Shown here: positions 25,660 through 34,289 of the stretch, one piece after another | How positions within the stretch are numbered: the first letter of the stretch is position 1 | Layout of the letters: each line of letters opens with the position of its first letter | Program-made: the position numbers and the translations under genes | The notes under the pieces: model-generated | The model's database searches: none | What the model was told of the DNA's origin: nothing | What the model saw: the letters and a program-made list of their open reading frames with translations, nothing else | NCBI GenBank assembly: GCA_022823725.1 | Contig: JAJEHL010000026.1 | Location: 248,001-312,000, forward strand | Length of the DNA stretch: 64,000 bases | Origin: Candidatus Latescibacterota bacterium | Lineage (GTDB): Bacteria > Latescibacterota > UBA2968 | Reading direction: 5' to 3'

Positions 25660-26334
25660 ATGAGCATAAAAAAATTTTCTTTTCCAGGTTCAAACTTTGA
25701 ATCTGGTGTGTATGGATTAAGAGATAATACGACGGGTAAATATTTAGGACATGTCGAAAAAGAACCTGAAAAACTTGGTTTTTATCCTGTGGTTGACGGA
25801 TTGTTGCCTGAAAGATGGCTGGTAGATATAGAGGGTCTTTGGGGTAAAAAAGAAGCATTGGATATTTTGTCCGAACATATGAGGATACACAGAAAAAATT
25901 TAGAATTGGTACAGCATAATGAAAATTTTCCTGTATTATCATTTTATCCTGCTGTGAGGACAAAAAAGATGTCCAGACAACGCTTTTGTGCCGCAGTTGA
26001 AAAAATTTACAAAGAACCAAATTATTGGTTTAAAGGACCGGAAGAATTGGAAATGGTAAGTTTATCCGATGTGTTTTTAGTTTGTGATAAGTGCGGAGAA
26101 GTATCAAATACACGAGTACTATTTCATTATGGTACATTTGGAGAAGCTATTACATGTACTTATACATCCGTGAGTAAAGGAAAATGGGCTGAGTACATTA
26201 CTGAAGGAGATGTTATACATTTTTCTGCACGGTACGGCCAACGAGGGGGTGAGCCAGAAGAATGGACGTTAAAAAATATCACAAAGGTTGAAGTGCGTCG
26301 TCGTAAAGTTATTCGTATGAATACAGTTAATTAA
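25660..26334 (+). CDS. hypothetical AT-rich accessory protein, 224 aa
   Basis: No family recognised. The gene is clearly more AT-rich than the catabolic and replication genes around it, suggesting recent acquisition. The protein is soluble, rich in aromatic and charged residues, and contains one CDKCG pair near residue 143-146 (not enough for a zinc site by itself) followed by a strand-rich region (TRVLFHYGTFGEAITCTYTS). The ribosome site (gaggat) is modest. It is convergent with the ATPase/nuclease operon, which ends 38 bases beyond. It may be part of the same accessory island. Confidence 0.7.
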   Translation: MSIKKFSFPGSNFESGVYGLRDNTTGKYLGHVEKEPEKLGFYPVVDGLLPERWLVDIEGLWGKKEALDILSEHMRIHRKNLELVQHNENFPVLSFYPAVRTKKMSRQRFCAAVEKIYKEPNYWFKGPEELEMVSLSDVFLVCDKCGEVSNTRVLFHYGTFGEAITCTYTSVSKGKWAEYITEGDVIHFSARYGQRGGEPEEWTLKNITKVEVRRRKVIRMNTVN

Positions 26335-26372
26335 TTCGTGCGGCGATTGGGGAAAGTTTGGGTGTCGTGCAA

Positions 26373-26939
26373 TCAGGATGACTCATCAATTAAGTTGCGA
26401 AAAGAGAGATCCGAACTCCCGAAAATTTGCAGAAAAACATCAGGACGGCTATGTAATTCTCCCTGGGACTGAATATTGGGAGTAGAATGCGTCGGTTGTT
26501 TTGGAACGTTAATGTACGCTATGCCCACAAATCGGTATTCATAGCCTTCGAGAAATCCTTTTGCTGTCCAGAATTCCGTTCCTATAGATTTGCAATAATC
26601 CATAACACACCGTGCGCCTCGCAATTGTGCAACAACTTCTCTTTTTTGGATGTTGCCTTTTTTAGTTTCAATACAGATAATCCACTTTTTCGTATCTTCA
26701 TGGGATACAATCACATAATCAGCCCGCCTGCGTTCGTCCTTTGAACCGGCAAAAAAAGCACGTCTGAGTTCAAAAACGTCCGTTTTGATAACAATTGAGT
26801 CCTGAGGTAGTTCTTTTATGACAACAGTTGTTTTGGCTTGCGTGTCGGTTAGTTCGACAGAGATCCTATCCTGCACCTGTTGCAATGGAACCTGCGCCTG
26901 AGAGATGAGCATCTCCTGTAATATTTCTATATCATTCAC
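26373..26939 (-). CDS. putative PD-(D/E)XK-type nuclease-like protein, 188 aa
   Basis: The middle of the protein reads RRADYVIVS, then a short turn, then WIICIETKKGN. This spacing matches the aspartate strand and E-x-K strand of PD-(D/E)XK nucleases, and AQLRGARCVMDY follows where RecB-type enzymes carry a glutamine helix. The N-terminus is helical (EILQEMLISQAQVPLQQVQ). I chose the GTG start four bases after the ATPase stop because ggag lies seven bases before it; an upstream TTG would overlap the ATPase and has no ribosome site. The gene is AT-rich. The fold assignment is inference from a short motif. Confidence 0.65.
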   Translation of the reverse strand: MNDIEILQEMLISQAQVPLQQVQDRISVELTDTQAKTTVVIKELPQDSIVIKTDVFELRRAFFAGSKDERRRADYVIVSHEDTKKWIICIETKKGNIQKREVVAQLRGARCVMDYCKSIGTEFWTAKGFLEGYEYRFVGIAYINVPKQPTHSTPNIQSQGELHSRPDVFLQIFGSSDLSFRNLIDESS

Positions 26940-26943
26940 GACC

Positions 26944-28374
26944 TTACTCCGCACCCCACACAATATCCCGCTGAACCCTGTTCATTTCCTCAATAGTCTC
27001 GTCAAAACTGGGAGCTTCAATGCCAAGTTCTGGATCAATATCAGCCTCCACAAGCGTATGACCTCTTCTGCGTCTCTTTTGCCCTTCTTCTAATGGCACC
27101 AATGCCTCTTGCGCCATATATACTTTAACATGATCTGAACGGATCATTTCATCATCCCGATAACCGTTTTCTTCGGCAATTATTTTCAAGTGTGGCTTAT
27201 CGTGATTAAGCATGATAAGCGTATTTAGCTCTTTGACGATGTAGTCGCTATGGGTCGTTACAAAAACTTTAATCCCTAAATTCACCAAACGCGCAAAAAG
27301 TCTGACAATGCGGCGTTGGTTTTTTGGATGAAGGTTTAACTCCGGCTCATCTACCATAAGCAAGTCCCCCTTATGAGCGATACAACGAAGATAAAAACCC
27401 ATATCCAGCAGCGAACGCACAGCACTTGAGCTTTGATCCATCGTCAACTTGGTCCCTGTCCCTTTTGGGATATAGTAGAGTTGGTCATTTTGTGTTATGG
27501 TGTAATCGCCACCGACAATATCCGCAAATTCTTCCAATACATCAGGATGTTCTTTAGTGATAAAGCTTTTTCTTTTTGAAATGTATTCAAGCTGACCTGT
27601 AAATTCTACATTGGCTTCTATTGGCGAAGGATAATTTTGGTACCCTTTGGACAGCAAGTCCCGAGAATCAGCCACTTTGTTTGCCTGCGCTATCTCGTCA
27701 AGCAGGCGGTTGCGAGCGAAATTTAGATCTCTCCGAAAAATAGCTCCACCCGTGCGCTCGGTTGAAGTGATAAAGGGAAAAGGGAGAATGGGAAAAGGAG
27801 GAGATTCACAAAAAATAATATCGCTGATCCTATTATGAATAAATCTGTTTGCAGTATGGTAAAGCATTTCTCTTCTCAGCCTTTTGTTTTTTGCCAGCAA
27901 AGTGAATATTACCTCTTCAGTCCCTTTTTTCTTTATACAACCAAAGTGCCATTCACCATCAGGCTCCCAATTATCACTATGAGTGGACATCATTTCGCGT
28001 TCATATTTCATATTGAGTATATCGGGAATTTCTATCTCAATGTGAAATTCACTGTTGCGAAACTGACCTTCTGTTGCCGCAAAAACTTCATCCAGCTTAT
28101 CCCTATATTTCTTACATGCCTCCGCAAGAATTTGATTTGCTGTTTTCACATATTGTGATAAGTCGATATTGAGAACATCATCTGTAAGCAACCTTTGTAT
28201 CTGAGCTTCACTAATCGAAAAATCCACAAGTTCGCGCCAGGACCGCAAGAAACCGTACAGTGCATAAGCCATATATGTTTTGCCGGTATTATTTTCACCG
28301 CAGATAATGGTCAAAGCACCCGGCGAAAATTCCGCATGCTTTAAGATGCCAAGATTTTTTAATCGTATTCTCAT
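26944..28374 (-). CDS. AAA/ABC-type ATPase of the OLD/RecF-like group, 476 aa
   Basis: The N-terminus MRIRLKNLGILKHAEF leads into Walker A GENNTGKT near residues 25-32. A signature-like QSSSAVRSLLDMG, Walker B LLMVDEPELNLHP and the H-motif VFVTTHSDYIVKEL follow near residues 300-400, the order of AAA_15/AAA_21 ATPases. No TOPRIM domain follows, unlike OLD nucleases; instead a separate nuclease-like gene lies four bases downstream. The start is the ATG with ggagg upstream; the frame is open 28 codons further. ATPases of this type commonly serve anti-phage systems as sensors. Confidence 0.85.
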   Translation of the reverse strand: MRIRLKNLGILKHAEFSPGALTIICGENNTGKTYMAYALYGFLRSWRELVDFSISEAQIQRLLTDDVLNIDLSQYVKTANQILAEACKKYRDKLDEVFAATEGQFRNSEFHIEIEIPDILNMKYEREMMSTHSDNWEPDGEWHFGCIKKKGTEEVIFTLLAKNKRLRREMLYHTANRFIHNRISDIIFCESPPFPILPFPFITSTERTGGAIFRRDLNFARNRLLDEIAQANKVADSRDLLSKGYQNYPSPIEANVEFTGQLEYISKRKSFITKEHPDVLEEFADIVGGDYTITQNDQLYYIPKGTGTKLTMDQSSSAVRSLLDMGFYLRCIAHKGDLLMVDEPELNLHPKNQRRIVRLFARLVNLGIKVFVTTHSDYIVKELNTLIMLNHDKPHLKIIAEENGYRDDEMIRSDHVKVYMAQEALVPLEEGQKRRRRGHTLVEADIDPELGIEAPSFDETIEEMNRVQRDIVWGAE

Positions 28375-28400
28375 ACCGATACCTCCACCACATGTAGCGA

Positions 28401-28622
28401 TCAGTTTTTCTGGTGTTGTTCTCCGAGTATAACTCCCACCCATTCGTCCCAGTGCCAAAGCGTTGCATGGCTTGTTTTACTGACCGCTGATCGCTTGTAA
28501 AGTTTAACGACAACAGCCGCAGGAATCGTGAAAAGAATAACGTAAACCACAATCTGTCGCAACTCAAAACCCTGTACAATGATCCGTATGGGGTCTGAAG
28601 CGGTGTGTGAAGGCGGGTCATT
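28401..28622 (-). CDS. possible small single-helix membrane protein, 73 aa
   Basis: A frame starting MNDPPSHTASDPIR with one hydrophobic helix (IVVYVILFTIPAAVVVKLY) and a short charged tail. It ends 26 bases before the ATPase start and points the same way, so it could be the first gene of the same operon. No clear ribosome site is visible, and a longer form starting at a TTG upstream is open but would run through the promoter repeat on the opposite strand. Not recognised; it may not be real. Confidence 0.4.
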   Translation of the reverse strand, partial: NDPPSHTASDPIRIIVQGFELRQIVVYVILFTIPAAVVVKLYKRSAVSKTSHATLWHWDEWVGVILGEQHQKN

Positions 28623-28647
28623 CATACATAGCTGTGTCAGCAGTTCA

Positions 28648-28695
28648 ACGAAAAAACCCTTGAAAGAAAGAAAAACTCTAAGTATGATGAAAAAG
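28648..28695 (+). repeat. 48-bp promoter-bearing repeat, copy 2
   Basis: Same length as copy 1 at 25519, differing at eight positions, with no gaps. The differences fall outside the -10 element, which is identical; the -35 differs only in its last base. Confidence 0.75.
28660..28688 (+). promoter_or_regulatory. sigma70-type promoter upstream of the third large permease
   Basis: A -35 TTGAAA and a -10 TATGAT are separated by 17 bases. It points toward the permease at 28849. The transcript would include hairpin repeat copy 2 in its leader of about 155 bases. Confidence 0.6.
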
Positions 28696-28744
28696 AACTG
28701 GATTAATGCGTTGTGCTGCGCGGGATAACTCAAAACCTTCTGGG

Positions 28745-28794
28745 TTGCGGCTAAGCATGCCCCTGTATGCTTTAAGCAGGGGACCCTGCCGCAA
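28745..28794 (+). repeat. interspersed hairpin repeat, copy 2
   Basis: The outer stem TTGCGGC/GCCGCAA is perfect. The inner stem CCCCTG/CAGGGG is perfect, with an 11-base loop. The 46-base core matches copy 1 at 9628 at 39 positions. Bases that differ in the stems keep pairing in both copies, which suggests selection on structure or a recent common mobile origin. Confidence 0.78.
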
Positions 28795-28848
28795 TGACGG
28801 GTCGGGAAAAGGATTTCCCTCCTACTTCACATCTCATACCTATATTTC

Positions 28849-31311
28849 ATGCGACAAACCCTCCACCTCAGTAAAAACTATCTCACCATCGCCATCCGCA
28901 ACCTGCTGAGACATCCGGGCTATTCATTGATCAACCTGTCCGGACTCGCGCTCGGGATGGCGTGTGCGGTATTGCTCGCCATCTACATCGCCTATGAACT
29001 GAGCTACGATCGATTTCGTCCAGAAGTCGCGCGCACCTACCGCGTCATGAAACAAACCCGCCATGCAAACGGGCGAATCGCGTGGAACACGGGGCAGCAG
29101 GGACCACTGGCAACCGTGCTGCCCAAAGAATTTCCACAAATAGAAGATGCCACACGCTTTTGGGCTGGCCTCAGATGGATAACCACCGGAGAAAATTCAT
29201 TTCAACAGATGTTCTGGTTAAGTGATCCCAACGTATTCGCATTCTTCGGCATCGACATATTGGCAGGTGATTCTAAAACCGTATTACAGAACCCATTTTC
29301 AGTAGTTATAACAGAACCCATCGCACGGAAATTTTTTGGATCTACCGATCCAATCGGCAAAACAATCACAGTCGATCACAGCCTGTTTGGCGGCACATAT
29401 CAAATCACGGGCGTCATTCGACAAGCCCCCCAAAACTCGCGGTTCCAGTATGACTTCATCACCGCCACCATGCCACAGGGCGTTCGCCAGCGCAGATCGT
29501 GGGACCACTGGTTATCGCCCTCGTACTCGCGCCCGGCAAACACATATCTGCGCCTGAAACCCGGAGCCAATCCCGAAGACATCGCCTCCAAATTGGCAGA
29601 TATGGTCGAACGCTACGCGGAAATCGCAGAAGACGAAAGCGAAACCGTGCGCTATTACCTGCATCCCGTCTCGCGCATGCACCTGTATTCCAAAATCGAT
29701 ATGCCCGGATTTACGGGCGACGCGGGAAGACCCTACAAAGACATACAGCAAATTTATCTACTGGGACTCGTGGGATTCTTTATCCTCACAATAGCCTGCA
29801 TCAACTTCATGAACCTCTCCACAGCCCGATCCGTTAGTCGCGCAAAAGAAGTGGGACTCCGAAAAGTCGTGGGCGCATATCGCTCGCATCTCATAAAGCA
29901 ATTTTTAGGCGAATCCCTCCTATTATCCGCCCTATCCGCATGTATAGCCCTCGGCCTGATATATCTCGCACTGCCCCCATTCAGCGCATTTGTGCAGGAA
30001 AACCTGACCATGAACAGCGGATTGTCCCTCTGGATTCTCGGAATCACCCTGTTCGTCGGGCTATTATCGGGAAGCTATCCCGCACTCTACCTCTCCGCAT
30101 TCGAACCCGCAACCGTATTGAAAGGCGGAGCAATCAAAGCTGGCTCGGCCCAGGCTCGCATACGAAAAGGACTCGTCGTATTGCAATTTGCCATCTCGAT
30201 CGTATTAATCATCGGAACCATCATCGTAGCCGATCAGATGCGCTTGATAAGGGAAAAAGACCTGGGATTTAACAAAGATGAAGTAGTAGTCGCCTCAATC
30301 TTCCGACAAGACCGATATCAAAGTGATGGCGGACAGTTACAAAAGCGGTATCTTCAGATAAAAGACGCATTCGCACAACACCCGAACATCACAACCGTAT
30401 CGGCAACATCGCATTTGCCGGGAAATAGCTGGCCCAACCGCGAGTGGTTCTTCCCCGAAGGCGACCCAGACCGGGGCGTTGAAGTGCGGGTATTTGGCGC
30501 AGACGAGGCATTTATAGACTGCTATGATATTACCCTGCGATTCGGACGAAATTACGACCGCACTTATGCAGAGCGCGCGTGGGAAAGACGCGGCAAACCC
30601 GGCGAATTATTCGTCATAAACGAAACCGCAGCAAAGGTATTTGGCTGGACAGACCCCATAGGAAAAGTGTTAAACTCACACGTCCGAAAAGGACATGTAA
30701 TCGGCGTCGTCAAAGACTTTCACTATCGGCCCCTCTACGAAACCATCGAGCCACTGGTCATCACAGCCGCGTGGTATCGCCTCAGCCACCTCTCCATGCG
30801 GATTCGACCCGCACCTGAAACAATGGCATTTCTACAACGCACCTGGACGGAATTTCTTCCCAATCGCGCTCCTGTCATTGCCTTTGCGGCCGACGAATTG
30901 GAACGCTGGTATCGGGACGACCAGCGCACGGGACAAATATTCAGCACGGCATTTGTCATCGCGATCTTTGTAGCATCTCTGGGTTTATTGGGATTGGCAG
31001 CCTTCACCGCGGAACAGCGCACAAAAGAAATAGGCATACGCAAAGCAATGGGCGCATCCGTCTGGAATCTCGTGATTCTCCTGTGCAGAGAATTTGTCAT
31101 ACTCGTCGGCATAGCAAATCTGATCGCATGGCCGATTATTTATCTGGCAATGGACCGGTGGTTGCAGCATTTTGCCTATCGGATCGAACTCAGCGCAACC
31201 CCATTTGTCCTCGGAAGCCTTCTGACATTGGGAATCGCGCTATTAACCGTAAGCACGCAGGCATGGAAAGCCGCCCGAACAAATCCTGTAGAGACATTGC
31301 GATATGAGTAA
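28849..31311 (+). CDS. FtsX/MacB-type ABC transporter permease, 820 aa
   Basis: Third member of the large-permease family in the window, with the same architecture: one N-terminal helix (INLSGLALGMACAVLLAIYIAY), periplasmic domain, central helices (LLGLVGFFILTIACINFMNLS), second periplasmic domain, and three C-terminal helices ending in TVSTQAWKAARTNPVETLRYE. Coupling motifs EVGLRKVVGA and EIGIRKAMGA are present. Unlike the pair at 293-6124 it has no adjacent ATPase, so it must share one encoded elsewhere. It opens with MRQTLHLSKNYLTIAIRNLL; a start closer to KNYLT is possible because the ribosome site is poor. AddB follows 11 bases after its stop. Confidence 0.92.
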   Translation: MRQTLHLSKNYLTIAIRNLLRHPGYSLINLSGLALGMACAVLLAIYIAYELSYDRFRPEVARTYRVMKQTRHANGRIAWNTGQQGPLATVLPKEFPQIEDATRFWAGLRWITTGENSFQQMFWLSDPNVFAFFGIDILAGDSKTVLQNPFSVVITEPIARKFFGSTDPIGKTITVDHSLFGGTYQITGVIRQAPQNSRFQYDFITATMPQGVRQRRSWDHWLSPSYSRPANTYLRLKPGANPEDIASKLADMVERYAEIAEDESETVRYYLHPVSRMHLYSKIDMPGFTGDAGRPYKDIQQIYLLGLVGFFILTIACINFMNLSTARSVSRAKEVGLRKVVGAYRSHLIKQFLGESLLLSALSACIALGLIYLALPPFSAFVQENLTMNSGLSLWILGITLFVGLLSGSYPALYLSAFEPATVLKGGAIKAGSAQARIRKGLVVLQFAISIVLIIGTIIVADQMRLIREKDLGFNKDEVVVASIFRQDRYQSDGGQLQKRYLQIKDAFAQHPNITTVSATSHLPGNSWPNREWFFPEGDPDRGVEVRVFGADEAFIDCYDITLRFGRNYDRTYAERAWERRGKPGELFVINETAAKVFGWTDPIGKVLNSHVRKGHVIGVVKDFHYRPLYETIEPLVITAAWYRLSHLSMRIRPAPETMAFLQRTWTEFLPNRAPVIAFAADELERWYRDDQRTGQIFSTAFVIAIFVASLGLLGLAAFTAEQRTKEIGIRKAMGASVWNLVILLCREFVILVGIANLIAWPIIYLAMDRWLQHFAYRIELSATPFVLGSLLTLGIALLTVSTQAWKAARTNPVETLRYE

Positions 31312-31322
31312 GGAATAGTCCC

Positions 31323-34289
31323 ATGCAATACCACCTCGCAGAAATAAAAGCATTTTGTGACGCGCATCCAATCGACGCAAAAGTCCTGATCGTCCCCACC
31401 ATGACAGTGGGACACGACCTGGCACTCGCACTTGCGGCAACGGGTTATTCTTGGCTGAACTTGCAAATCGAAACCCCACGCAGCCTCGCGGAAAAAGACG
31501 CGAGTGCCCTGCTCATCGCGGAAGGGCATGCGCGCATGGCGCAAGACGCGGACTTATTCTGGCTGGACGAAATGATTCCCCAGGCTGTAAGCGAAGTCAA
31601 CGACGATTACTTCGCACAACAGGCCACCGCACTCACGCGCCCATTTCTGCGCACATTGCGCGTCCTGCGTACAGCGGGACTGAAGCCCGACGAACTTTCT
31701 ATGAAAGATCAGCGACATCAACTATTGCAGCGCCTTTATCAGACATATTGCGCGGCGTTTGAAAGAGACAGCCTCTACGACAACGCCGTCTTGTATCAAC
31801 GCGCATTGAAACATCTAAAATCACCCTCACAAAACACGCACTATGCCATCCTCGACGAAACCCCATTACCCAGACTGGCATTCTCTTATCTCCAAGAAAA
31901 AACAAAGGGATATATCTGGCGTATCGGGGGAAAAGATATGGGCATATCGCCTCCGCCGCACAGCGCAGCAAAACGCTTTCCCAAAGCACCCTATCCCGCC
32001 GCCACGGGCAAAATCGGAGTGGGCAAAAACATATTCACAACCGGACTGACCCCCAGAGATCATTCTCAAATTCAACTGTGCGAAACCCTGGGCACAGAAA
32101 CAGAAATCAGCGCCGTATTGCGCGACATAAAATCGGGCTCCATACCCCTGGACACCGTCGAAATCGCATACACCTCGAAAATGCCTTATGTGAGCCTGTT
32201 GTGCGATGCGGTTCAGCGATATGGACTACCCGCCACATTTGCCGAAGGCATACCCATATCGACAACCCGAACCGGTCACGCACTGGTGAACTTCTACCGG
32301 TGGATAGGCGCGGGATATCCCCCTGACGAACTGATAATGATGTGCCGCGCGGGCTTGATCGCCTCTGAAAGCGCACCTGCAATCGCAACCATCCTCCAAC
32401 AAACGCACATTGGCAAAGGCGAAGGTCCCCGGCACTATTTTATTGCCCTGAACCAGATAAAAGCCGACCTGCGCGATAGAGAAGCCGAAAACTCGGAAAG
32501 CGGTTATCGCGGATTGACCCTTGAAGAGATCGAAACCGTTGAAGAAGAACTGACGCGCTTATTCGACCTGATCCCCCAAAGCCCCAGTGTATCGCTCGGT
32601 GCATTGGTCAATGCTGGCTTGCAATTTCTCGAACACTTTACAAACGCCGAAGAAGAGGTCCTCACCGAGATCCAGGATCGTCTGCACCACATAGCTCAAT
32701 CCGTGCGTCGCAAAGCACCTGTGCGCCGACTGGCAAGCCGTCTAACAGAACTGATCGCCAACCTTTCTTTTAAAGCCGAAGCAGCCAAACCCGGACATCT
32801 ATCAATTGCCCCACTTCCGCGCGCTGGATACACCAATCGCGCACATATTTACGTCACGGGCATGGATGAAGCCACCTTCCCCGGCGGAGCAACAGAAGAT
32901 CCCATATTATTAGATGGCGAGCGCTCTGGCGTATCCGGTGAACTGGAACTGCGCCGCACGCGACCCGCCGAGCAAGTGTGGCATCTCATTCGCATATTGA
33001 GTATGGCATCTAACAAAGTGACATTATTATCGTGCCATCAAAGCCTATCCGGCAGCCGGGAACGTTATCCCGCCGCGATCTTTCAACAAGCTGCCGAACA
33101 GATGGACTGTGATCCTGTACTTACACACGCCTTGCCCGAAAATCCTGTACAGGCACTGGACGATGCAGAGACATTGATGGCACACCATTCCTCTACCGAC
33201 TACGAATCCGTTGTGAAACAAACATACCCCTATCTGGTTGCTGGACAAACGGCGCGCCAAAATCGCGAATGGGATGGACTGACGACCTATGATGGATGGC
33301 TCGGTAAATCTACACCCGAATTGGCGATTATCCCACAACACGGCATATTTTCACCCTCAAGACTGGAAATGCTCGCCCGATGTCCCTACCGGTATTTTTT
33401 GAACCATGTACTCGACATTCAGCCCATAGAAAAATCCGAACCCGACCCCACGCGATGGCTCGATCCCCTATCTTTTGGTGCTCTGTTACACAGCCTATTT
33501 CACAAATTTATGCAAACCCTGAAAGCGCGAGGCGAACGCCCGGATCGCGAACGACACGGCACACTCATCCAGGAACTCCTGCAAAAAGAAATAGAAGCGA
33601 AAAAAGAAACCCACCCCGTTGAACACGAAGCGGCGTATCGCGCCGACGTCAAACGCCTATCGCAAGCCGCGCAGGTATTTTTGGCCGTCGAGTCCGACCA
33701 AAAAAACGCCGACCCCATCGGATTTGAAGTGAGCTTCGGATTTGGCGAATCGGGCGGACTTAATTGCGCAACCCCCATAACACTCGAACTCGCAGAAGAT
33801 GTCTCATTTCGCATCCGCGGGCGCATTGACCGCGTGGATCGCGTCGAAAACAACCTCGTAATTTGGGATTACAAAACCGGATCAATGGCGCAATACGACG
33901 AACGGGACCTGCTCAAACGCGGCACGCATCTGCAATGGGCACTGTACGCTTATGCCCTGAATTCGATCTTAAAACAACAGAAACCTGACCGCGTACAATT
34001 ATCCGGCTACGTCTTTCCCGGCGACAGAGAACACGGCCGTCGGCTTTCAGAAACGCCACCCGCGCCCGAAACGCTCGCCAATGTGTTGCGCCCTCTGCTC
34101 GAACTGGTAGAGAAGGGTGGCTTTTTTCACATTCAAAAATCCCAGGAATGCGACTACTGCATCTACAACCGCGTCTGCAGCAAAGAGCGCCTGGACGCCA
34201 ACGCCCTCGCCGACGCGCGCGAAACAATGGACGACGATCCCGACTTCGCGCCCTTGCTGGACAGCCTGAATCGCTGGATGGGAATATGA
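31323..34289 (+). CDS. addB: AddB-like helicase-nuclease subunit with Fe-S cluster cysteines, 988 aa
   Basis: Subunit of a RecBCD-like DNA double-strand break repair complex. The C-terminal PD-(D/E)XK nuclease is clear: FGALLHSLFHKF near residue 720, then RGRIDRVD and VIWDYKTGS. The four iron-sulfur ligands of AddB are present: Cys687 in ARCPYRYF, and Cys943, Cys946 and Cys952 in CDYCIYNRVC. The N-terminal half is the inactivated helicase-like scaffold; I see no Walker A at its start, unlike Bacillus AddB but as in RexB-type proteins. The start codon follows aaggaa, and the stop overlaps the AddA start by four bases. Confidence 0.9.
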   Translation: MQYHLAEIKAFCDAHPIDAKVLIVPTMTVGHDLALALAATGYSWLNLQIETPRSLAEKDASALLIAEGHARMAQDADLFWLDEMIPQAVSEVNDDYFAQQATALTRPFLRTLRVLRTAGLKPDELSMKDQRHQLLQRLYQTYCAAFERDSLYDNAVLYQRALKHLKSPSQNTHYAILDETPLPRLAFSYLQEKTKGYIWRIGGKDMGISPPPHSAAKRFPKAPYPAATGKIGVGKNIFTTGLTPRDHSQIQLCETLGTETEISAVLRDIKSGSIPLDTVEIAYTSKMPYVSLLCDAVQRYGLPATFAEGIPISTTRTGHALVNFYRWIGAGYPPDELIMMCRAGLIASESAPAIATILQQTHIGKGEGPRHYFIALNQIKADLRDREAENSESGYRGLTLEEIETVEEELTRLFDLIPQSPSVSLGALVNAGLQFLEHFTNAEEEVLTEIQDRLHHIAQSVRRKAPVRRLASRLTELIANLSFKAEAAKPGHLSIAPLPRAGYTNRAHIYVTGMDEATFPGGATEDPILLDGERSGVSGELELRRTRPAEQVWHLIRILSMASNKVTLLSCHQSLSGSRERYPAAIFQQAAEQMDCDPVLTHALPENPVQALDDAETLMAHHSSTDYESVVKQTYPYLVAGQTARQNREWDGLTTYDGWLGKSTPELAIIPQHGIFSPSRLEMLARCPYRYFLNHVLDIQPIEKSEPDPTRWLDPLSFGALLHSLFHKFMQTLKARGERPDRERHGTLIQELLQKEIEAKKETHPVEHEAAYRADVKRLSQAAQVFLAVESDQKNADPIGFEVSFGFGESGGLNCATPITLELAEDVSFRIRGRIDRVDRVENNLVIWDYKTGSMAQYDERDLLKRGTHLQWALYAYALNSILKQQKPDRVQLSGYVFPGDREHGRRLSETPPAPETLANVLRPLLELVEKGGFFHIQKSQECDYCIYNRVCSKERLDANALADARETMDDDPDFAPLLDSLNRWMGI

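Noticed and set aside
28623-28733. Longer start for the small membrane protein
   Set aside because: The extra codons coincide with the opposite-strand promoter repeat and begin with a TTG, so the extension is probably fortuitous.
34148-34285. Extended N-terminus of addA reading through the end of addB
   Set aside because: The helicase fold begins at MNLRDQQARDKI; the extra 46 residues are arginine-rich shadow sequence inside addB, and the ATGA overlap is the natural start.
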